Source: Streptomyces sp. HUAS 15-9
Lineage (GTDB): Bacteria > Actinomycetota > Actinomycetes > Streptomycetales > Streptomycetaceae
Direction of reading: 5' to 3'
NCBI RefSeq assembly: GCF_025642155.1
Contig: NZ_CP106798.1
Span: forward strand, 2,046,001-2,110,000
Length of the DNA: 64,000 bases
A program made the translations under genes and the position numbers. Below are positions 29,513 to 37,604 of this stretch, in pieces. The notes beneath the pieces are model-generated. The model ran no database searches and was not told the origin of the DNA. It saw only the letters and a list, made by a program, of their open reading frames with translations. Numbering within the stretch: the first letter of the stretch is position 1; every line of letters begins with the position of its first letter.

Positions 29513-30574
29513 TCAGTCCGACAGGACGTCCAGCAGGCGGTCGACGTCGGCGGGCGTGTTGTACAGGTGGAACGAGGCGCGCAGGTTGCCCGCGCGGTTG
29601 GAGAGTTCGATGCCGGCGCGGCTCAGTCCGGGCTGGCGCTCCCCGAGTCCGGGGACCGAGACGATCGCCGAGCCGGGGGCGGGCACGGGCGCGTGGCCGA
29701 GGGTCGCGAGTCCGGCCCGGAACCGGTCGGCGAGGGCCACGTCGTGGGCGTGGACGGCGGCTACGCCGAGTTCCTCGATCAGGTCGAGCGAGCGGCGCAG
29801 GCCCGCGAAGGTGAACAGCGCGTGGCTGAGGTCGAAGCGCCGGGCGGAGTGGGCGAGTTCGGCGACCGGGCCGTAGCAGCTGTCCCACGGGTGCTCGCCC
29901 GCGACCCAGCCCGCGAGCACCGGGCTCAGCCCGCCGAAGTCCTCGGGGACCACGAGGAAGGCCGCGCCGTGCGGGCCGAGCAGCCACTTGAAGGAGACCG
30001 CGGCGGAGAAGTCGTAGGCGTCCGCGTCCATCGGGAGCCAGCCTGCGGACTGCGAGAAGTCGACGTAGGTGCGTGCCCCGTGCTCGCGGGCGGCCTCGCG
30101 CAGGGCGGGCAGGTCGGCGATGCGTCCGTCGGCCGACTGCGCGGCGCTGACCGCGACCAGCGCGGTGTCCGGGCGGACGGACTCGGCGACGCGCTCCAGC
30201 GGCACCGTGCGGACCTTGAGGTCGCCGCGGACGTGGAACGGGTTCAGGACGGAGGTGAAGTCGTCCTCGACGGTGAGGACTTCGGCGCCGGCGGGCAGCG
30301 AGGCGGCGATCACCCCACTGTGCGCGGCGACCGAGGCGCCCGCCGCGACCCGGGTCACCGGGACTCCGGCGAGCCGGGCGTAGGCGGCCCGGCAGGCCTC
30401 CACGTCCTCGAACAGCGGGGTCAGCGGACGGCCCTCGGCCCGCAGCAGCGCCGCCTCGTGCAGGGCGGCGACGGTACGGGCCGGGAGCAGGCTGTTGCTC
30501 GCGGTGTTGAGATACGTGCTCTTCGGGGTGAACTCGGCGCGGACGAGGCTCTCGAACGTCTCCGTGGTCTCCAT
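29513..30574 (-). CDS. Class V aminotransferase / cysteine desulfurase-like
   Basis: A 353-residue PLP enzyme of fold type I. TYLNTASNSLLP near residues 19-30 is the usual N-terminal motif of SufS/isopenicillin-N-epimerase-like proteins. The PLP lysine lies in AAVSFKWLLGPHGAAF near residue 195, after YVDFSQSAGWLPMD (the cofactor-binding Asp). No catalytic Cys loop typical of SufS is evident, so sulfur transfer is not assured. The gene faces the ectoine operon and stands alone. The intergenic region upstream has two TGGATCCACT repeats. Confidence 0.8.
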   Translation of the reverse strand: METTETFESLVRAEFTPKSTYLNTASNSLLPARTVAALHEAALLRAEGRPLTPLFEDVEACRAAYARLAGVPVTRVAAGASVAAHSGVIAASLPAGAEVLTVEDDFTSVLNPFHVRGDLKVRTVPLERVAESVRPDTALVAVSAAQSADGRIADLPALREAAREHGARTYVDFSQSAGWLPMDADAYDFSAAVSFKWLLGPHGAAFLVVPEDFGGLSPVLAGWVAGEHPWDSCYGPVAELAHSARRFDLSHALFTFAGLRRSLDLIEELGVAAVHAHDVALADRFRAGLATLGHAPVPAPGSAIVSVPGLGERQPGLSRAGIELSNRAGNLRASFHLYNTPADVDRLLDVLSD

Positions 30575-30634
30575 GGATCCACTCTGCGGCCGCTGAATTC
30601 ATAAGTCCATTGCGAATCTATACGTGGATCCACT
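30574..30634. repeat. TGGATCCACT repeat pair upstream of aminotransferase
   Basis: TGGATCCACT occurs at 30574-30583, overlapping the start codon, and again at 30625-30634, where it forms the 10-bp palindrome GTGGATCCAC (30624-30633). The spacing is 51 bp, about five helical turns. This would suit a regulator binding both sites, perhaps one that controls the aminotransferase gene. Confidence 0.4.
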
Positions 30635-30670
30635 TAGGAACTCTTATACGTCCGCGCCGACCTGCGGTTT

Positions 30671-31387
30671 TCAGTGCTGAGGCACCGCACACCCGTCCGG
30701 GCCGCAGGCCTCGGCGCCGCCCTCGTCGACGAGCTTCAGCGGAGAACGCGCACCCCACGCCTGGCTGAGCGCCTGCGTGAACACCTCGGCGGGCTGGGCC
30801 CCCGAGACTCCGTACTTCCGGTCGAGGACGAAGAACGGCACCCCGTTCGCGCCGAGCTCGGCGGCCTCGCGCTCGTCGGCGCGGACCTCGTCGGCGTACG
30901 CGGCCGGGTCGGCGAGCACCCTGCGGGCGGCGTCGGCGTCCAGGCCCGCCTCGGCGGCGAGTGCCACGAGCCGCTCGTCGCCCTCGCTGAAGACGGAGCG
31001 CTCCTCGGCGAAGTTCGCCCGGTACAGGATCTGGATGAGCACGTCCTGCTTGCCCTGCTCCTTGGCGAAGTGCAGCAGGCGGTGCATGTCGAAGGTGTTG
31101 CCGTGGTCGCGGTCCCGGGTGCGGTAGTCCAGGCCCTCGGCGGCGGCCTGCGCGCCCAGGTTGTCCTCGCCTGCCTGGGCCTGCGCCTCGCTCATGCCGT
31201 ACTTCTTGGCGAGCATCCTCAGCACCGGCTGGACGTCACCCTTGGCGCGGCCCGGGTCCAGTTCGAAGGACCGGTGCACCACCTCGACCTCGTCGCGGTG
31301 CGGGAAGGCCGCCAGCGCCTTCTCGAAGCGGGCCTTGCCCACGTAGCACCAGGGGCAGGCGATGTCGCTCCAGATCTCGACGCGCAT
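30671..31387 (-). CDS. DsbA family oxidoreductase (FrnE-like)
   Basis: A 238-residue thioredoxin-fold protein. The active site CPWC is at residues 11-14 (WSDIACPWCYVGK), and the cis-proline region is NGVPFFVLDRKYGVSGAQ near 178-195. There is no signal peptide, so it is cytoplasmic, as in the FrnE/polyketide-associated subgroup. The C-terminus has an extra Cys pair (ACGPDGC) that could serve redox or metal binding. A TGAACGTTCA palindrome lies 55 bp upstream of the ATG. Confidence 0.9.
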   Translation of the reverse strand: MRVEIWSDIACPWCYVGKARFEKALAAFPHRDEVEVVHRSFELDPGRAKGDVQPVLRMLAKKYGMSEAQAQAGEDNLGAQAAAEGLDYRTRDRDHGNTFDMHRLLHFAKEQGKQDVLIQILYRANFAEERSVFSEGDERLVALAAEAGLDADAARRVLADPAAYADEVRADEREAAELGANGVPFFVLDRKYGVSGAQPAEVFTQALSQAWGARSPLKLVDEGGAEACGPDGCAVPQH

Positions 31388-31441
31388 GTCTTCGGCTCTC
31401 TCCAGGTCGTACGGGCGCGGAGGCTCTCTCCGGCCAGTACA

Positions 31442-31451
31442 TGAACGTTCA
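31442..31451. promoter_or_regulatory. TGAACGTTCA palindrome before dsbA-like gene
   Basis: A perfect 10-bp palindrome lies in the 75-bp gap between the GNAT gene and the DsbA-like gene, both on the minus strand. It is a possible operator. No matching copy was seen nearby. Confidence 0.3.
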
Positions 31452-31462
31452 AGCAGAGAGGT

Positions 31463-31969
31463 TCATTCCCCGGACACGGAGAAACGCAGGAAGAGGTGGT
31501 GATCCCCTTCGGCGGGCGGGTTGTCCGGGTCCGGGGCCCAGCCCTGGCGGGCGTAGAAGGCCTGGGCGCGGGCGTTGTCCACGTGCACGTCGAGCACGGC
31601 GGTCCGCTTGCCGTCGGCGCGCCACTCCTCCACGCATGCCCGGTGCAGGGCCGTGCCGAGGCCGGAGCGCCAGTGGTCGGGGTCGATGTGGAACTGGAAC
31701 AGCTTGACCGTCTCCGCGGGGATGTCCTCGGGGGTGCGGAAGGAGGCGATACCGACGATGGCGCCGTGCGCGACGGCACACAGCACATGGCCGTCCGGCC
31801 GCTCGATGGAACTCCGCCAGGCGGCGGTCCAGTCCGTGTCGGACTGCGGGACGCCGTCCGGGTAGTAGGTCGAGCGTGCCCGGAAGTGCAGGTCGGCGAT
31901 GACCTGGGCCTCGGCGCGCACGGCTGTCCTGATCACCAGGGATTCGACGGTCCGATGCTCTCTGATCAT
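31463..31969 (-). CDS. GNAT family N-acetyltransferase
   Basis: A 168-residue acetyltransferase. The acetyl-CoA binding region reads LFQFHIDPDHWRSGLGTALH near 89-108 (motif RSGLGTAL in place of R-x-x-G-x-G/A), and the C-terminal NARAQAFYARQGW is the conserved beta6-beta7 segment. Resembles RimI-like enzymes, but the substrate is unknown. It lies 75 bp upstream of the DsbA-like gene on the same strand and may be co-transcribed with it. Confidence 0.85.
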   Translation of the reverse strand: MIREHRTVESLVIRTAVRAEAQVIADLHFRARSTYYPDGVPQSDTDWTAAWRSSIERPDGHVLCAVAHGAIVGIASFRTPEDIPAETVKLFQFHIDPDHWRSGLGTALHRACVEEWRADGKRTAVLDVHVDNARAQAFYARQGWAPDPDNPPAEGDHHLFLRFSVSGE

Positions 31970-32012
31970 GCAGCGGAAGACGTACCGGGAGGCGGTCCGG
32001 TTCCGCCGCGGC

Positions 32013-32621
32013 TCAGCTCCCGTCGCGCAGGTCGTCCGGCCAGCCGGGCCTGAACTCGATGTGGTCGTACGTCACCACGCAGCCCTCCCCCAGCGGCGAC
32101 TGGGTCATGAAGCCGACCAGCGCCGCGTCCGTCTCCTTCTCCCCGCCCAGCGTGAAGAGCCGCACGAAGGTCCAGCGCACGCCGTCGCGGGAGGCGTGGA
32201 AGGCGAAGACACGGCCCGTGCGGCTGATCCGCAGCCAGACCGAACTGCCGTCCACGGTGAAGGCGTTGGCGTCGTCGGAGTGTCCCTGGGTGACGACCGT
32301 GCAGACGGTGGGGACATCCGGGGAGTACTCCAGGCAGAGCTTGGCCCAGGCCCGGTCGCCCACGTGGGCGTAGAGCACACCCGCGTCGAACGCGGCGCCG
32401 AACCCGACGGTGACCCGGGCGATCAGCTGGAACTCCCCCTCCGGCGCCCCGAGCAGCCGGGGCGCGTCGGAGGCGGGGTCCAGCCCCTCGTCGGTGGGCG
32501 GCACGAACCGGTCCTGCCGGGGCCCGGCCCAGCCGCTGAGGATGCCGTCCTCGTAGGACCAGTGACCGTCGGGGCCGTAAGTACGCAGAAGGAAGGGAAG
32601 TTCGGGAAGTTCCAGGTCCAT
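32013..32621 (-). CDS. DUF1349 domain protein (concanavalin A-like)
   Basis: A 202-residue cytoplasmic protein of the DUF1349 family, a concanavalin A-like beta-sandwich. Family-typical parts are FGAAFDAGVLYAHVGDRAWA near 85-104, followed by KLCLEYSP, and RVFAFHASRDGVRWTFVR near 145-162. The same fold occurs in carbohydrate-binding proteins, but no activity is established for this family. It sits alone in a run of minus-strand genes next to the aldehyde dehydrogenase. Confidence 0.8.
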   Translation of the reverse strand: MDLELPELPFLLRTYGPDGHWSYEDGILSGWAGPRQDRFVPPTDEGLDPASDAPRLLGAPEGEFQLIARVTVGFGAAFDAGVLYAHVGDRAWAKLCLEYSPDVPTVCTVVTQGHSDDANAFTVDGSSVWLRISRTGRVFAFHASRDGVRWTFVRLFTLGGEKETDAALVGFMTQSPLGEGCVVTYDHIEFRPGWPDDLRDGS

Positions 32622-32706
32622 GAGCAGAGTCTCTCAGCTCCCGATCTCCGTCACCGACCCCCCGTACGGGTTCGGCGTTCCGGATGACCGCCGAAGTGCC
32701 GGGGCC

Positions 32707-32789
32707 GACGGACTTCGAGGTCGAGGTCGTCGCCGGGTACGGTCCCTCGGTGCTGGGCCGGTGCCACTGCGACACCCGTCGGCCAGCCG
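32707..32789 (-). pseudogene. Duplicated scrap of the adjacent aldehyde dehydrogenase
   Basis: This 83-bp block matches 32958-33041, inside the neighbouring dehydrogenase gene, with only about ten differences and one gap. In its best frame it still reads GWPTGVAVAPAQH, the same as the parent protein, then loses frame. It looks like the worn remnant of a second, tandem aldehyde dehydrogenase gene. The rest of 32622-32822 holds no other recognisable feature. Confidence 0.75.
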
Positions 32790-32822
32790 CTCTTCGTCGG
32801 CCCCTCCGCCGCGAGGCGCAGG

Positions 32823-34373
32823 TCAGCGTTCCAGACGGCCGTTGAAACGGCGCGGCAGGCCCAGGGGGTTGTCGTCGCGGAGTTCCAACGGGAGCAGGGC
32901 CTCAGGGGCGTTCTGGTAGACGACCGGGCGCAGCCAGCGCTCGATGGCCGTACCGCCGACGGACGTCGACGTGGACGTCGTCGCCGGGTACGGGCCGCCG
33001 TGGTGCTGGGCCGGTGCCACCGCGACACCCGTCGGCCAGCCGTTCACCAGAACCCGGCCGGCCAGCGGGGTCAGCTCCGCCAAGAGCTCCGCGCCGCGGC
33101 CCTCGCCCGCGGCCTCCTTAGTCGAGAGGTGCACGGTCGCGGTGAGGTTGCCGGGGAGCCGGGACAGTACGGCGGTCGCCTCGTCCTGGTCGTCGTAGCG
33201 GACCACCACGGTCACCGGTCCGAAGCACTCCTCCAGGAGCAGGTCGTACGCTCCCTCCTCGGCCAGTCGGCTCGCCGGAACCGTCAGGAAGCCGGGGCTG
33301 ACCGTGTGTTCGCTGCCCGCGCCGGGGGTCACCGGGGTCTCCACGCCGGACAGCGCGGCCCGCTCGGCGACGCCGGCGACGAAGTTGTCCCGCATGCGGT
33401 GGTCGAGCAGGACCCCCGCCTCGGTGTCGCTGACCGCGTCCGTGAGCGACTTGAGCAGACCGTCGCCCCCGGCGCCGGACGGCACCAGCACCAGGCCCGG
33501 CTTCACACAGAACTGCCCCACGCCCAGCGTCATCGACCCGGCGAGACCGGCGCCGATGGCCTCGGCGCGCTCGGCGGCCGCGGCCTCGGTGACGACGACG
33601 GGGTTGAGGGAGCCCAGCTCGCCGTGGAAGGGGATCGGGACCGGCCGGGCGGCGGCCGCGTCGAAGAGGGCACGTCCGCCCCGTACGGATCCGGTGAAGC
33701 CGGCCGCCGCGACCAGCGGGTGCCTGATGAGATCGACGCCCGCCTCGAAGCCGTGGACCAGGCCGAGGACACCGTCGGGGATGCCGTGCTCGGCGGCGGC
33801 CCGGCGCAGCACCTTGGCGACCAGCTCGGACAGCGCGGGGTGGTCGGGGTGGGCCTTGACGACGACCGGGTTGCCCGCGGCCAGGGCGCTCGCGGTGTCG
33901 CCGCCGGCGACCGAGAAGGCGAAGGGGAAGTTGGAGGCCGAGTAGACGGCGACGACGCCCAGCGGGACTTTGTAGCGGCGCAGGTCCGGGATCGGCGGGG
34001 TCGCGGTGTCGTCGGGGTGGTTGACGATGACGTCGAGGAAGGCACCCTCGTCGACGATGTCCGCGAAGGCCCGCAACTGGTAGGTGGTGCGCGCGAGTTC
34101 GCCGGTCAGCCGGACCGGGCCCAGCGCGGTCTCGGCGTCGGCGGCCTCGACCAGCTGGTCCCTGGCCGCGTCGAGGCCCGCGGCGGCGGAGCGCAGGAAG
34201 GCGGAGCGCACGGCACGGTCGGCGAGGGAGCCGCGCGCGGCGTGGGCGGCCCGGACGGCGGTGTCCACCTCCTGGGCCGTGGCCTCCACAGCGACCTGTT
34301 CACGCTGCTTCCCGGTACGCGGGTCGACACTCCAGACTGGTGCTGCTGCCACCGCGGATCCCTCCACGTTCAT
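32823..34373 (-). CDS. 2-Oxoglutarate semialdehyde-type aldehyde dehydrogenase
   Basis: A 516-residue NAD(P)-dependent aldehyde dehydrogenase of the group that includes 2-oxoglutarate semialdehyde dehydrogenase, last step of oxidative sugar-acid pathways. Catalytic Cys is in VGQFCVKPGLVLVP near residue 290, the general-base Glu is in FHGELGSLNPVVV near 250, and the NAD fold has GFTGSVRGGRALF. An ATG 14 codons upstream (34415) is also possible. ATG 34373 fits the family N-terminus. It diverges from an IclR regulator with a palindromic operator between them, so it is probably controlled by that regulator and induced by a sugar acid. Confidence 0.85.
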   Translation of the reverse strand: MNVEGSAVAAAPVWSVDPRTGKQREQVAVEATAQEVDTAVRAAHAARGSLADRAVRSAFLRSAAAGLDAARDQLVEAADAETALGPVRLTGELARTTYQLRAFADIVDEGAFLDVIVNHPDDTATPPIPDLRRYKVPLGVVAVYSASNFPFAFSVAGGDTASALAAGNPVVVKAHPDHPALSELVAKVLRRAAAEHGIPDGVLGLVHGFEAGVDLIRHPLVAAAGFTGSVRGGRALFDAAAARPVPIPFHGELGSLNPVVVTEAAAAERAEAIGAGLAGSMTLGVGQFCVKPGLVLVPSGAGGDGLLKSLTDAVSDTEAGVLLDHRMRDNFVAGVAERAALSGVETPVTPGAGSEHTVSPGFLTVPASRLAEEGAYDLLLEECFGPVTVVVRYDDQDEATAVLSRLPGNLTATVHLSTKEAAGEGRGAELLAELTPLAGRVLVNGWPTGVAVAPAQHHGGPYPATTSTSTSVGGTAIERWLRPVVYQNAPEALLPLELRDDNPLGLPRRFNGRLER

Positions 34374-34422
34374 TGCGGATGCGTTGCCACTGCAATACCG
34401 CAGTATCTGGGTCATTCACCAG

Positions 34423-34444
34423 GGCGTTCGATATACTGAACGCC
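34423..34444. promoter_or_regulatory. IclR-type operator between divergent genes
   Basis: GGCGTTC (34423-34429) and GAACGCC (34438-34444) form a perfect 7-bp inverted repeat around GATATACT. It is centred between the dehydrogenase start (34373) and the IclR start (34506). Similar GTTC-N-GAAC sites bind IclR family regulators, so control of both genes is likely. Confidence 0.65.
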
Positions 34445-34505
34445 GTCTCTGATGATGAATATGCTGTCGGAGACTATTTCCCGTCGAACGAAGGGGTCAA
34501 GGGCG

Positions 34506-35279
34506 ATGTCGGCAGGCGAGACAGGCGGCGGGGCGCAGGTCAAGTCCGCGGTGCGGACCGTTGAATTGCTCGAGTACTTCGCGGGTCGGCCCGGTATGCA
34601 CTCCCTCGCGGCGGTCCAGGAGGCCGTCGGCTATCCCAAGTCCAGCCTGTACATGCTGCTGCGCACACTGGTGGAGCTGGGCTGGGTGGAGACGGACGCG
34701 ACCGGCACCCGGTACGGCATCGGGGTGCGGGCGCTGCTCGTCGGCACCTCCTACATCGACGGCGACGAGGTGGTCGCGGCGGCCCGGCCCACCCTGGACC
34801 GGCTCTCCGACGACACCACGGAGACCATCCACCTGGCCCGTCTGGACGGCACCAACGTGGTGTACCTGGCCACTCGCCAGTCCCAGCACTACCTGCGCCC
34901 GTTCACCCGCGTCGGCCGCCGGCTGCCCGCCCACTCCACGTCCCTCGGCAAGGCGCTGCTGGCGACCCACACCGACGAGCAGATCCGCAAGCTGCTGCCG
35001 GAGACCCTGCCCGCGCTGACCGAGCACACCATCACCGACCGGGAGAAGCTCATCGAGCAGCTGCACCAGGTCCGGGAGCAGGGCTTCGCCACCGACCGCG
35101 AGGAGAACACGCTGGGGCTGCGCTGCTTCGGCGTCGCGATCCCGTACCGCACCCCCGCGCGCGACGCCATCAGCTGCTCCGTGCCGGTGGCCCGGCTGAC
35201 CCCCGCCCACGAGCAGATGATCAAGGACGCCCTGTTCGACGCCCGGGACCGGCTGACGCTGGCCACGCGGAGGCTGTGA
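34506..35279 (+). CDS. IclR family transcriptional regulator
   Basis: A 257-residue regulator with an N-terminal winged helix-turn-helix (KSAVRTVELLEYFAGRPG, then LAAVQEAVGYPKSSLYMLLR, about residues 11-57) and a C-terminal IclR effector domain (LPAHSTSLGKALLA near 139-152, GLRCFGVAIPYR near 205). The frame is open from 34452, but AAGGGG at 34491-34496 is 9 nt before ATG 34506, which is the better start. It is divergent from the aldehyde dehydrogenase gene and probably represses it and itself until a sugar-acid signal binds. Confidence 0.88.
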   Translation: MSAGETGGGAQVKSAVRTVELLEYFAGRPGMHSLAAVQEAVGYPKSSLYMLLRTLVELGWVETDATGTRYGIGVRALLVGTSYIDGDEVVAAARPTLDRLSDDTTETIHLARLDGTNVVYLATRQSQHYLRPFTRVGRRLPAHSTSLGKALLATHTDEQIRKLLPETLPALTEHTITDREKLIEQLHQVREQGFATDREENTLGLRCFGVAIPYRTPARDAISCSVPVARLTPAHEQMIKDALFDARDRLTLATRRL

Positions 35280-35365
35280 GCGGGACGGCGTCTCCCCCGT
35301 GCGGCGGAGGCGGATCATCGTCGTGCAGGAGGTGGACCGGCCCGTCGGCGCGGGAGCGTTGAGGC

Positions 35366-36334
35366 ATGAACCTCTCCACCGCGCCCGCCCCGGCCCGCGT
35401 TGCCACCGGCTCCCGGCGCCGCGCGCTGCGGCTCGTGGCCGTCGTCGCCTGTCTGCCGTATCTCGGTCTCAAGCTCGCCTGGATCGCCGGGAGTCACCTC
35501 GGCATCCCGGACGGGAGTCCGCTGCTGAAGCATCGGGTGACCATGGTGCTCGCCAACGGGCTCACCGTGCTGATGGACGCGGCCGTCATCGTGCTGGCGC
35601 TGTTGCTGACCCGGCCGTGGGGACGGCGGGTGCCCTCCTGGCTGCTCGCGGTGCCGATGTGGGTCGCCACGGGACTTCTCGCGCCGATCATGGTGGGATT
35701 TCCGCTGCAACTGGTCGTCCACGGGGGTACGGACAGCGGTGACGACCGGCCGTTCCTCGACGGGTGGGTGTTCGGGGTCGTGTACGGGGGGTTCATTGTG
35801 CAGGGGCTCGCGCTGGGGGCACTCTTCGTCGGGTACGCCCGCGAGCGGTGGGGACATCTGTGGCAGGGGCGGGTGTGGGACCTGCCCGCGCAGAGCGCGC
35901 CTGCCGCACAGCGGACGATCGCCGTGACGGCGGCCGTGTTCGCGCTGGTTCCGGGCACGCTCCGGCTGCTGTGGGCCTGCGGGGTCACGACCGGGCGGGA
36001 CACGAGCGGCAGCCGTCCGACGGAGGTGGTGTACGTCGGCTTCCTGGCCGCCGCCGTGATCGGCGCCTGGCAGCTCGCCTTCCGCCACGGACGGCCACTG
36101 CCCCTCGGCGTGCCGCTCGCCCTGGGCTGGGTCGGCTCCGGGGCGGTGGCCTGCTGGGGCGCGTGGCAGGCACTGGCCCCGCTCACCGGGGTGAACGACG
36201 GCGCCGACGGCCCGACTCCGCTGCTGAACCTCACCTACGCCGGCCAGGTGGCCACCGGCATCCTCGTCGCGGTCCTCGGCGCCCGGTTCCTCGCCGAGCG
36301 GTCCGCCCGCGCCTCGAGGCGGCCCGCGCGGTGA
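35366..36334 (+). CDS. Integral membrane protein upstream of histidine kinase
   Basis: A 322-residue protein with eight or so hydrophobic segments, starting with ALRLVAVVACLPYLGLKLAW near residues 21-40. No catalytic motif is visible. Its end overlaps the start of the histidine kinase gene by GTGA, so the two are translationally coupled. It could sense a membrane signal for the two-component system, but that is inferred from position only. Confidence 0.75.
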   Translation: MNLSTAPAPARVATGSRRRALRLVAVVACLPYLGLKLAWIAGSHLGIPDGSPLLKHRVTMVLANGLTVLMDAAVIVLALLLTRPWGRRVPSWLLAVPMWVATGLLAPIMVGFPLQLVVHGGTDSGDDRPFLDGWVFGVVYGGFIVQGLALGALFVGYARERWGHLWQGRVWDLPAQSAPAAQRTIAVTAAVFALVPGTLRLLWACGVTTGRDTSGSRPTEVVYVGFLAAAVIGAWQLAFRHGRPLPLGVPLALGWVGSGAVACWGAWQALAPLTGVNDGADGPTPLLNLTYAGQVATGILVAVLGARFLAERSARASRRPAR

Positions 36335-37604
36335 GGACGTTCACCCGGCCGCTGTTCGGCCGCACGGCGCGCCGCCGCTGGATCCATCTGATCCTGGGCG
36401 GCGCGCTCGCCATGCCGTACGTCTTCGTCGGCGAGGTGATCGTCGGTCCTGTCCTCGGCTCGAACCGCTTCTGGGGCGACCTGCCCGTTCAACTGGGCTC
36501 CTTCGCCGTGGGGTTGCCGATCGCCGCGGTCACCTCCCTGTTCCCGCTGACCCGCCCGCTGGAGGCGGGCGCCGCCCGCGCCCTGTGCGGGGTGCCCCCG
36601 GACGCGCTGGCCCACGGTCCCGCCCGGACCCGGGCCGCACGGGGGCGTACGGCGGCCTGGTTCACGCTGCATCTGGGGTTCGGCGGGATCGTCTCGGGGA
36701 TGTCCCTCGCCGTGCCGCCGTTCGCGGCGGTGCTGATCGTGCTGCCGCTCTTCTCGTGGCTGCGCGACACCCGGCTCGGCCTGCCCGAAGTCCTCGACCA
36801 CGCTTGGGCGCCGGCCCTCGCGCCGGTCGCCGGTGTCGCCATGCTGCTCGCGCTCGCCGGCTGCGCGGCCGGGTCCGGCGCGCTCCTGGCCCGCTGGGCG
36901 CCCGCGCTGCTCGGGCCCACCCCGAGGACCGGCTCGCGGCGGCGGAGGCGCGCGCCGCCGACCTCGCGGTGCGCAACCGGCTCGCCCGCGAGCTGCACGA
37001 CTCCGTCGGCCACGCCCTGAGCGCCGTCACCCTGCAGGCGAGCGCGGCCCGTCGCGTCCTCGACACCGACCCGGAGTTCGTCCGCGAGGCCCTCGCCGCC
37101 ATCGAGGACACCACCCGGCGCACGGTGGGCGAGCTCGACGCGGTGCTCGGCGTGCTGCGGGACGGCGACGCGCCCGGCACGGCACCCGCGCCGACCCTTG
37201 CGGCCGACCTGGACGGGCTGCTGCGGCGGACCCGGGCGGGCGGGCAGAGCGTCACGGCCGCCGTCACCGCCGACCCGGCGACGCTGCCGCCGCCGCTGTC
37301 CCGCGAGGCCTACCGCATCGTGCAGGAAGGCCTGAGCAACATCCTCAAGCACGCGGGCGCCGAGGTCGTGGCCGCGCTGCGGATAGCGGCCGCCGACGGG
37401 CACCTGGAGATCACCGTGGAGAACCCGCTGAGCGGCCCCTGTCCCTCCCGCCCCGGCGGCGGCCACGGGCTGCGAGGCGTCGCCGACCGCGTCCGCCTCC
37501 TGGGCGGCACGGTGACGGCGGGCCCGGCCGAGGGGATGTGGCGGCTGCACGTACGACTGCCGATGAAAGGACTTCCCAATCGTGATGTCAAGCCGCAGCC
37601 GTGA
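36331..37604 (+). pseudogene. NarL-type sensor histidine kinase, frameshifted
   Basis: The N-terminal part, with about five membrane segments (LILGGALAMPYVFVGEVIV onward), is read from GTG 36331 up to about 36915. The kinase core then continues in another frame: HPEDRLAAAEARAADLAVRN, the phospho-acceptor His in RELHDSVGHALS, the N-box EGLSNILKHAG and the G-box GGHGLRGVADRVRLLGG. The switch falls in GGGCCCACCCCG near 36912-36923. In the first frame translation stops at 37020. This is either a true frameshift mutation or a sequencing error. The C-terminus is also altered, because the IS110 element begins just after residues LPMKG. It is the partner of the response regulator at 39014. Confidence 0.8.
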
